A DNA stretch of 22,570 nt from a virus: IMG/VR virus record IMGVR_UViG_3300029990_000058, positions 1 through 22,570 of that record. One strand, written 5' to 3'. The notes under the pieces are model-generated. The model saw only the letters and a list, made by a program, of their open reading frames with translations. It was not told the origin of the DNA and ran no database searches. Shown here one piece after another: positions 9,085-15,855 of this stretch. Both the position numbers and the translations under genes were made by a program. Position 1 is the stretch's first letter. The number at the start of each line of letters is the position of its first letter.

Positions 9085-9357
9085 TTAGATATTGTATATT
9101 GAATTAACTAGTTCCCGTGCAGTCTTGCCTTTTAACTTTCTTCTTGGTTCTGTTACTCCTACAAAATAAACAATACCAGCACTTTCGACATATTTGATTT
9201 CAGTGCCATCATCAGTGGAGAGGGTGACAGCATCGCCACCACCCCTTAATCTCTTCTCACCTTTGACTTTGAACTTTTTTGCTTTGCCTTTTACTTTTTT
9301 ACCATCTTTGTCTTTTGTGTCTTTGTCTTTGAACTTATCTAACTTTATCTTACCCAT
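9085..9357 (-). CDS. Lysine-rich small protein, 90 aa
   Basis: A 90-residue protein with a strikingly basic first 38 residues: KLDKFKDKDTKDKDGKKVKG and then KAKKFKVKGEKRLRGG, an alternation of K, D and G that is presumably disordered. The second half is an ordinary small beta domain (AVTLSTDDGTEIKYVESAGIVYFVGV) with a C-terminal helix (KTARELVNSIYNI). The basic tail could bind nucleic acid, teichoic acids or membrane phospholipids. The start follows GAGGAAT and begins one base after the fibre gene stop, so it is translated with the tail genes. No family recognised; a small virion or tail-tip component is possible from position. Confidence 0.66.
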   Translation of the reverse strand: MGKIKLDKFKDKDTKDKDGKKVKGKAKKFKVKGEKRLRGGGDAVTLSTDDGTEIKYVESAGIVYFVGVTEPRRKLKGKTARELVNSIYNI

Positions 9358-9358
9358 A

Positions 9359-12300
9359 TTATTCCTCCACTCTTACAGTAGCATCTATTGTAGCCTTTAC
9401 TACTGGTGTACAGTCTGTTTCTATGATAGTTGTCGGATGATAAGTTGGTAACGGTGTAGGAGTTCCAAAGTCGGATATTACTGGTGTTGAAAGTTGATAA
9501 AGCATCTTATATGGAGTATATCCAGTTGCTAAAGTTGTCGGTAATACTGCTGTCTGTCCTGTTCCGTCTACTATGTTCTTCCAGTTCTTAACACACAAAC
9601 CATTGAATGGATATTTTATTGCTAACTGGTCTGCTGTTAAGGTGGTAAAGTCTGTTTCTATTTGTGATCCTACTGGAAGTTCAAATATACGGATGTCTTT
9701 GAATTTTACTAATTGTCCAGAGGCTACTGCTCCAGTATAGAATCGGATTCCAGTAACAGAAACCGAAGGAGAGTACACAATACATTTCCTATTTCCAGTT
9801 GAACCCACTAAAATAAGTGGACTTGTAGTTGAAGCAGGAGATCCTAAAATTTGTGCATTTACTTGTCTTGTAGTTAGAGTATTATCCGAACAATTCGCTA
9901 ATACTCCATAATTTGTTGAAGGTTTTGGGAGTATTGTAGATATAGTTATTGAAGCATCTACACCATCAGATGTCAGTGTTATTCCTGTAGAATCTCCAAC
10001 TGCATTTACTTTTGCCCATTCTGTCCAAGTTGCAGGAGTATATGGAACTTCTGACTTGTAATAAGGTGAACTGCCATCTGCATTACACATTTTGTAACCT
10101 TTAAAATAAGCTTGCCATTCTGCACTACTCATTATTAAAGCATCTGAAAAACCTGTTTTATCGTTGGACACCCACATAGGAATTATGTTATTAGACATTC
10201 CATGCAAACCTGCCTTATCTGCTGAATTTGCTCCATATGGAATATCTAAAGTAGTATAGTCTAGCATCTTTAATCCTGAATTTGAGCAGTTATGTGTAGG
10301 TAGCAAATTTACTAAACTACACCGTTTAAAGTTGATGAATGGATTAGTTGCATCTGCATTTACCGCTACATCGCTCAGATTCAACCAATCACTTATCCTC
10401 TTTGTTAACTTTGCAGTCTTAGGATTGAATTCATCTACTATTGTTCCTATTTTTCTTAGTGGTGGGAGGGTGACTTGTGTTGGCGTTTTGTAAGGTTCGA
10501 ATGTTGTTGCAACTGCTCCATCTTCTAATTGTACTTTGATGGTTTCGTTATATGTCAAACCATTATTTGTGCTTGCATACAATAATTGTAAATAATCCAA
10601 TGGTCCACTTATAGTTGGTGTAAATGTTATTTTATTAGAACTTGAAGTGTATGCAACTCCAACTTTTGAGCCACTCAAGGCAATTTTACATAGGGTATTT
10701 CCTATTATACTAAACGTATAAGTTTTTCCGGCAACAACATTTAGACTATCAGTAGTTAAACTGAATCCTTGATTACTTGGCATACCCGTCTGAAGTCCAG
10801 TTAAAACTATGCTATTATAATCATCAAATGTTCCAGATATACCATAACTAGTTGTAACTTTGTTAGTTATGTGAAGCTTATTCTTCCCTCTACTTATCAC
10901 CTTATGCGTATTAGGACTACTTACACTCCACATATCTGAAGGATAATCCAGTGAAGGTGTTGCAGTAAGGAAAGCCATTGGTACTTCTACTTTTGCTGAA
11001 CTTGCTACTTTAGTGAAGGTTAAAGGAACTCTTGTCCTTGTTAATAAATCATAATAAACTGTCAAAGGTGTTCCTTGAGCATTTTGTGATACAAGCCATA
11101 CTTTAAAATTAGCAATTGTATCTTCAGTACCCCATCTAATTCTAATATATCCAGCACCTATTGCTAGAATACCATTAATTGTATTTGCACCATAAACTAA
11201 TCCCATTGGATAGTGACTGCTTAAAGTAACAATCTGATTACTGACAGACGAAGACTGAACTTGATAATGCCAATTTGCAGTTCCTGCATTCACCAAAGTC
11301 CATGTTTCTGTACCATTAAATATTTGTTTAGCTATCCTTCTCTCCAAATATCCTCTATGGCTTACTCTGTCAAACACTACTTTATCAAGTGCAGTATTTA
11401 TTCCCCTTAGTTCTTCTGGGAGAGTAAATTCATAAATTCCATCGGTTGAAGTATATTTGTAATCTCCTGCACTTAAATTTGTGTAACAGTTAGCAGGATG
11501 CAAAGGGTCTGGGGTGGTTGTTAAAAATGCCATAGGAACTTCTGTGTAAGGTGAAGTAGTTACCTTTGTAAAGGTTATAGGAGTTGAGGTTATTATAGGT
11601 AATTGATAACAAACGGTAGGAAGATTTGATGATAACCATGCTTTAAATCCATTAGTATCTACTGTCGATAATCGTGAATTATCTATTACAAATTGTAAAG
11701 CATATCCGTTAGTTAAACCTGTTGCAATTCCTTCCTTATTCAAGGCATTACCTTGCGTAGTTGTTATTTGTGTAAATTTATCACACAAAATTGCATTGTT
11801 TGTCACATCACCTTTACAAGGGAAATCTGATTTTTGAAATTTAGTATAAAATGAATTAGTAGCGTTTAAGGCAAATCCATAATTAGTTCCATCTAAAATT
11901 ACTTTACCTATTCTTCTCTCTACAAACCCTCTCTTGCTTACCTTATCAAATACTACTTTATCGACTGCACTTCCTATTCCTCGTAATTCTTCTGGTAAAG
12001 TAAACTCATATATGTCTGTTCCATCTGTGAACTTGTAAGTTTTTGCAGGAAGATTGCTGACTACTGGTGAAGCATCGGTAGGTGAAGGAACATTCAAGTT
12101 AACTCCTGCGAAGTAGTTTTGTGCGACTTCTGATGCTGAAAGTTCTTTATTGTTATAAACTCTTGAAGCATACATTATTCCACTAAACTGCCATTGGTCA
12201 CTTCTTCCTATACCTATTGGATAAATGTTCGCTTTATAACTGCACCCTGCTTGAGTAGCATTTGTATCTACAAGAACTCCATTTAAATATAACTTAACTA

Positions 12301-14149
12301 CTCCATTATTTATAACCGCAACAGCATGATATACTGTATTTGCTAAAATTACTGCGGATGTCGCATTAACCTGTGCTGGTACAGTATTAGTTATAGTTGA
12401 AGTAATCCTGTTTGTACTTTGCATTAATAAACCAATATTCCATCCAAGTTTTCCAAGTATGACTTGCTGAACTGAGGGTAATACCGGATATTTAAACCAC
12501 GCTTCAAATGAAATAGGTGTAGATTCTGTTCCAGTGGTCAACATACCTGCTGTATTAGCAATAGATATACTATCATCTATTCCATCAAACTTTATACCAC
12601 CACTTCCATCACTACCAGAAGCAGGTTTGAAATTCATAGTTAATTTTACATAGTCTGTATATATTGTACTTGGAGTTACCCCATCGGATGCATCGGTGTA
12701 CGCTAAGAAATGAACAAATCCGTTTACATCAATTTTGTTGTCTATAACTCCCGAATTCATTTCCTTTAATGTTGGGGAAGAAGAAGTATTACTATAGGTG
12801 TCTTGTGTTCCTGCATTTTTAAATGCCCATACTGAAGAAATAACATTCCAATAATCAATATAAGCTTTATTACCCGAAGGACAACTACCATATCCAGTCC
12901 AGTCAAATATAAAAGACTTTAAGTTCGATTTCAACCATGCTATCTTTCCTGCTAAAGTCTGGTCGGCAGAAGGAACTGCTCCATAGGCTTTTTCAAACTC
13001 TGCTACTATGTTGAAGGAGAAAACTTGTTGAGGAACTACTCCGTTCACTGATGTAGCAGTTGCCCTTGTTTGTCCATCACTTGTAGTTTGTATCTGCAAG
13101 TATCCTTGCTCTGCGAATCCTGTAAACGGTGGAACTACTAATGCAGATAAAGCACCATTTCTTGCTAAATGTGGATTTTCTACCACACTTCCTGCTATCT
13201 TCCCTACAAAATCTGCTATTCTATCTGCATATTCAGTAGTACGATAGTTAAAACCAGAAGCAGTTCCTACATTACCATGTCCACTCCTATCTTGAAGTAC
13301 TGTAGTAGCAGGAAAGTTATTGAAGTTTCTACCACTTAACTCCATTACTAAGCCATTTTTAACTGTGTCTTTGTAGGGTTCGAAGGCTGACATAGTGGCA
13401 CTTTTTTCTACCATGAATGTCTGTTTGTAAGCTTTTATTTTTAAAGGAATACCAGTTAGAGCATTCCAACCATTGGTTATTTTGAAGCGTAATACATCCC
13501 CTACTGAATAATTATCAACAGTGAGTGTTACTGATATATACAGTCTTCTTTGCCCCTCACTTAACATTGAACTATCTGGACTTGACCCTGCATTATGTCC
13601 CGATGCTATAAATATACCTTTAGTAGCATTGTATATTCTAATAGTACAAGAATCTCCATCTGATTCTAAAACCTCACAATTAGCTGAAAAAGTAATAGAA
13701 TCACCAACTACAAAAGTATTATATGGAACGTTTACATACATTCCACCGGTATTAGCATTGGTTGCTATTATTATATAGTCTGTTGTTTCTTCTACAAGAA
13801 CTACCCCAGAACTCGTTTCTACAGTTTTACTCATATTTTCAGGATTTATCAAATTCTTTCCCATTACTTTTGTATCTGTATACTGACTACTTGCTCCATC
13901 TTTTGCATAGTAGTTACTTGATTGAGTTAGCAAGCCATCTTTTGCATAATAGTCTGAAGCCTGAACAGTGTTTCCTTTAACTACTACATCTGCTGTGTCT
14001 TTATAAGTAATACCATTGACTAATATCGCATCACTTGAATTGAACTGTTCTACATATCCTGCTAATTTCTGTGTACCCTTATAAAAACTATAAGGGGCAT
14101 AATCGCCCTTATAAACTTTTGCTGTTTGTCCATTTCTGATTATGGGCAT
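9359..14149 (-). CDS. Long tail fibre / receptor-binding protein with LamG and adhesion modules
   Basis: A 1596-residue structural protein. Residues 1-95 are an N-terminal attachment region with two copies of SDYYAKDG/SNYYAKDG. A jelly-roll-like module spans about 97-263, ending in SATMSAFEPYKD, and a second copy spans about 1088-1224, ending in VATTFEPYKT (carbohydrate-binding-like ends of the type LEDG-x-x-AT-x-FEPY). A LamG/concanavalin-like domain starts at 264 (NGLVMELSGRN...DRSGHGNVGTASG), is interrupted at about 304-508, and resumes at 509 with GSDGSGGIKFDGIDDSISI to about 690. Two homologous modules (about 699-885 and 893-1068) each open with IYEFTLPEELRGI and close with EVPMAFLT. A third partial copy begins at 1226 (TLPPLRKIGTIVDEF). 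It probably binds cell-surface glycans and sets host range. AAAGGAGGGG precedes the start. Confidence 0.88.
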   Translation of the reverse strand: MPIIRNGQTAKVYKGDYAPYSFYKGTQKLAGYVEQFNSSDAILVNGITYKDTADVVVKGNTVQASDYYAKDGLLTQSSNYYAKDGASSQYTDTKVMGKNLINPENMSKTVETSSGVVLVEETTDYIIIATNANTGGMYVNVPYNTFVVGDSITFSANCEVLESDGDSCTIRIYNATKGIFIASGHNAGSSPDSSMLSEGQRRLYISVTLTVDNYSVGDVLRFKITNGWNALTGIPLKIKAYKQTFMVEKSATMSAFEPYKDTVKNGLVMELSGRNFNNFPATTVLQDRSGHGNVGTASGFNYRTTEYADRIADFVGKIAGSVVENPHLARNGALSALVVPPFTGFAEQGYLQIQTTSDGQTRATATSVNGVVPQQVFSFNIVAEFEKAYGAVPSADQTLAGKIAWLKSNLKSFIFDWTGYGSCPSGNKAYIDYWNVISSVWAFKNAGTQDTYSNTSSSPTLKEMNSGVIDNKIDVNGFVHFLAYTDASDGVTPSTIYTDYVKLTMNFKPASGSDGSGGIKFDGIDDSISIANTAGMLTTGTESTPISFEAWFKYPVLPSVQQVILGKLGWNIGLLMQSTNRITSTITNTVPAQVNATSAVILANTVYHAVAVINNGVVKLYLNGVLVDTNATQAGCSYKANIYPIGIGRSDQWQFSGIMYASRVYNNKELSASEVAQNYFAGVNLNVPSPTDASPVVSNLPAKTYKFTDGTDIYEFTLPEELRGIGSAVDKVVFDKVSKRGFVERRIGKVILDGTNYGFALNATNSFYTKFQKSDFPCKGDVTNNAILCDKFTQITTTQGNALNKEGIATGLTNGYALQFVIDNSRLSTVDTNGFKAWLSSNLPTVCYQLPIITSTPITFTKVTTSPYTEVPMAFLTTTPDPLHPANCYTNLSAGDYKYTSTDGIYEFTLPEELRGINTALDKVVFDRVSHRGYLERRIAKQIFNGTETWTLVNAGTANWHYQVQSSSVSNQIVTLSSHYPMGLVYGANTINGILAIGAGYIRIRWGTEDTIANFKVWLVSQNAQGTPLTVYYDLLTRTRVPLTFTKVASSAKVEVPMAFLTATPSLDYPSDMWSVSSPNTHKVISRGKNKLHITNKVTTSYGISGTFDDYNSIVLTGLQTGMPSNQGFSLTTDSLNVVAGKTYTFSIIGNTLCKIALSGSKVGVAYTSSSNKITFTPTISGPLDYLQLLYASTNNGLTYNETIKVQLEDGAVATTFEPYKTPTQVTLPPLRKIGTIVDEFNPKTAKLTKRISDWLNLSDVAVNADATNPFINFKRCSLVNLLPTHNCSNSGLKMLDYTTLDIPYGANSADKAGLHGMSNNIIPMWVSNDKTGFSDALIMSSAEWQAYFKGYKMCNADGSSPYYKSEVPYTPATWTEWAKVNAVGDSTGITLTSDGVDASITISTILPKPSTNYGVLANCSDNTLTTRQVNAQILGSPASTTSPLILVGSTGNRKCIVYSPSVSVTGIRFYTGAVASGQLVKFKDIRIFELPVGSQIETDFTTLTADQLAIKYPFNGLCVKNWKNIVDGTGQTAVLPTTLATGYTPYKMLYQLSTPVISDFGTPTPLPTYHPTTIIETDCTPVVKATIDATVRVEE
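10946..12055 (-). repeat. Two tandem homologous modules within the fibre gene
   Basis: Residues 699-885 and 893-1068 of the fibre align. Both start with YEFTLPEELRGI, continue D-KVVFD-VS-RG-ERRI, and end with TFTKV and EVPMAFLT. Between these conserved edges the modules differ greatly, as in receptor-contacting cores that diversify while the scaffold is kept. Confidence 0.78.
12626..13240 (-). other. Module inserted inside the fibre LamG domain
   Basis: This stretch encodes about 205 residues between the first LamG strand (ending VGTASGFNY) and the resumption at SGSDGSGGIKFDG. In uninterrupted LamG domains of phage fibres the two segments are normally contiguous. The insert has its own character: a helical part (EFEKAYGAVPSADQTLAGKIAWLKSNLK) and a beta part ending STIYTDYVKLTMNF. 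Confidence 0.65.
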
Positions 14150-14163
14150 ATTATACCCCTCCT

Positions 14164-15501
14164 TTAAATTGGCGTTACTACATAATAAGTATCTGGATCT
14201 TTTACTGCTGCATCATATTGTGCTTGTGTCATGGCTACAAATCGTTTACCATTTATCATAGTTGAATCATTAGCATATGTTGCATTAGTAGCATTACCTG
14301 CTTGGACTGCATAGGAAGTACCCCATACAATCCAATTAGCTAACACCGCTGGATTACCAGTACCTAATAGTTGGTATGTTTTAACTATTGTCTGTACAGA
14401 GTCAACTGTTTGAACTACCTCAGCTAAATCCCCTTTTTGTGCAATTAGGTTAATTAATTCTGACTCTAATGATATTTGATAAATTTCTTGAGTAGAAGTA
14501 GCAGGTATCTGACTAATAGGAATCTTGCCATTACCATCTAAAGTAGCTACATCTTCGCCTAACATAGCAAGGAAATCCTGCATGGTTTGGGTTACTGTAA
14601 GTTGATCAGCTTCCGATAGTGTTTCAGAGTTCTTAGAGTTAGTTTCACTTGTCTTGGAATTATTCTCAGAGGTCTTGGAATTATTCTCAGAGGTCTTTGA
14701 GTTTAACTCCGATACTTTAGCAGCATCTTCAGATATCTTAGCCGCATTTTCTGATGCTAGAGCATTCTGCTCAGATAAGAGCGCACCGGCTTCAGATATA
14801 TCAGCATTTGACTCGGATACCAACGCATGTTGTTCAGATAATAGAGCATTATCTTCAGATGTCTTGGAGTTAATTTCACTATTATAGGCATTAGATTCAC
14901 TCGTTGCTGCATAATCCCTACTTCTACCAGCATCACCTTGACTAAGATCTGCCATTTGTGCTGAATACTCTGATGCATCCTCACTCGCTTTAGCAGCATC
15001 TTCTGAGCCTTTTGAAGCAACTTCGGAATCTTTAGCATTCTCTTCTGATACTCTAGCTAATTCTGCATACTGAGATAAATTAATGATAGCATTTTCAACT
15101 CTTGATATGTATATTTCACTTATGGTTGTTGAACCTAATATAGTGCCTTCTACATACATAGTAAAACATCTAGTAGTTAAATCCTGTCCACCTTCTGATC
15201 TGTGAATCTCACACAATACTTTTCCTTTAAGAGCAAGTACTTGAGAATTCAATACACACTCAACAACTCCAGCATCAGCATGTAATATAGTTACGCCTGA
15301 GTTTATATCTTGTTCAACTACTGTGTTATCTGGTTTTAGAAACCTAAAGAATATGGTTTCGCCTGTAATGTCTATAGAACTTGTATCATCAAGCAATTTA
15401 ACTTCTAATACAGCAGACTCTATATCCCCCTGACTATAAACTAGGGAGGACACTAGTGGACCTTTTATATCATAGTATACTTTGTATCGCTTCTGTGCCA
15501 T
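14164..15501 (-). CDS. BppU-like baseplate upper protein with 21-heptad coiled coil
   Basis: A 445-residue protein in three parts. Residues 1-140 resemble the BppU N-terminal domain, which docks to the tail tip (YYDIKGPLV, then VLEVKLLDDT, GETIFFRFLKPDNTVVE, GVVECVLNSQVLALKGKVLCEI). Residues 152-298 are an uninterrupted run of 21 heptads, each starting with Ser (mostly SE-x-x-A/S-x-x), a long polar coiled-coil stalk, probably trimeric. Residues 299-445 form the distal part, with DGNGKIPISQIPA and a C-terminal NGKRFVAMTQAQYDAAVKDPDTYYVV, phrases usual at the ends of phage fibre subunits. Strong AAGGAGG start signal. It lies between a small baseplate gene and the large fibre, so it likely links them to the tail tip. 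Confidence 0.85.
   Translation of the reverse strand: MAQKRYKVYYDIKGPLVSSLVYSQGDIESAVLEVKLLDDTSSIDITGETIFFRFLKPDNTVVEQDINSGVTILHADAGVVECVLNSQVLALKGKVLCEIHRSEGGQDLTTRCFTMYVEGTILGSTTISEIYISRVENAIINLSQYAELARVSEENAKDSEVASKGSEDAAKASEDASEYSAQMADLSQGDAGRSRDYAATSESNAYNSEINSKTSEDNALLSEQHALVSESNADISEAGALLSEQNALASENAAKISEDAAKVSELNSKTSENNSKTSENNSKTSETNSKNSETLSEADQLTVTQTMQDFLAMLGEDVATLDGNGKIPISQIPATSTQEIYQISLESELINLIAQKGDLAEVVQTVDSVQTIVKTYQLLGTGNPAVLANWIVWGTSYAVQAGNATNATYANDSTMINGKRFVAMTQAQYDAAVKDPDTYYVVTPI
14608..15048 (-). repeat. 21 heptad repeats in the BppU-like gene
   Basis: Twenty-one consecutive 7-codon units, each with Ser first and mostly Glu second. Within it, two perfect 21-bp direct copies at 14651-14671 and 14672-14692 encode two identical heptads (SENNSKT), followed by near-copies, a sign of recent slippage expansion. 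Confidence 0.88.
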
Positions 15502-15503
15502 AT

Positions 15504-15845
15504 TTATACCTCCTTAGTGATAGTCTCGATTGGCTGTGCTGAAAACATTTCTTGTCCTGAAACCATTTCTTGCATGGCTGTGATTGATTTAACCTGGAAT
15601 TTAGATACCGTTTCTTCTCGTCGTCGGATTTCTTTAGTAACTACATCTACAAAGAAATTCTTAGGAGTTCTCATTACTTCTCTAGAATCGGCGTCTAATG
15701 GAACGGTTACATAATCATATATCAATTCCATATCAGGTTGTTCCTCACCATAATATGACATATCAGTTGTTCCAGTGGTATATATCTTTATTATCCCAAG
15801 TCTTTTATTAAAGAAAAAGGTAACAAATTCCTGATTGTCTGTCAT
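15504..15845 (-). CDS. Small baseplate-region protein, 113 aa
   Basis: A 113-residue protein of no family I recognise. The N-terminal two thirds are beta-rich (FVTFFFNKRLGIIKIYTTG, then MELIYDYVTVPLDADSRE and KNFFVDVVTKEI). The C-terminal third is charged and helical (RRREETVSKFQVKSITAMQEMVSGQEM). It is preceded by TAGGAGGAAT and lies tightly between the tail endopeptidase and the BppU-like gene, so a structural or assembly role at the tail tip is likely from position alone. Confidence 0.7.
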   Translation of the reverse strand: MTDNQEFVTFFFNKRLGIIKIYTTGTTDMSYYGEEQPDMELIYDYVTVPLDADSREVMRTPKNFFVDVVTKEIRRREETVSKFQVKSITAMQEMVSGQEMFSAQPIETITKEV

Positions 15846-15855
15846 TTTATTCCTC

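Noticed and set aside
14140-14160. Promoter at the TATAAT just before the fibre start codon
   Set aside because: The TATAAT is part of the spacing between the GGAGGGG site and the ATG, and there is no CGC/ACACA block or -35 upstream at the right distance.
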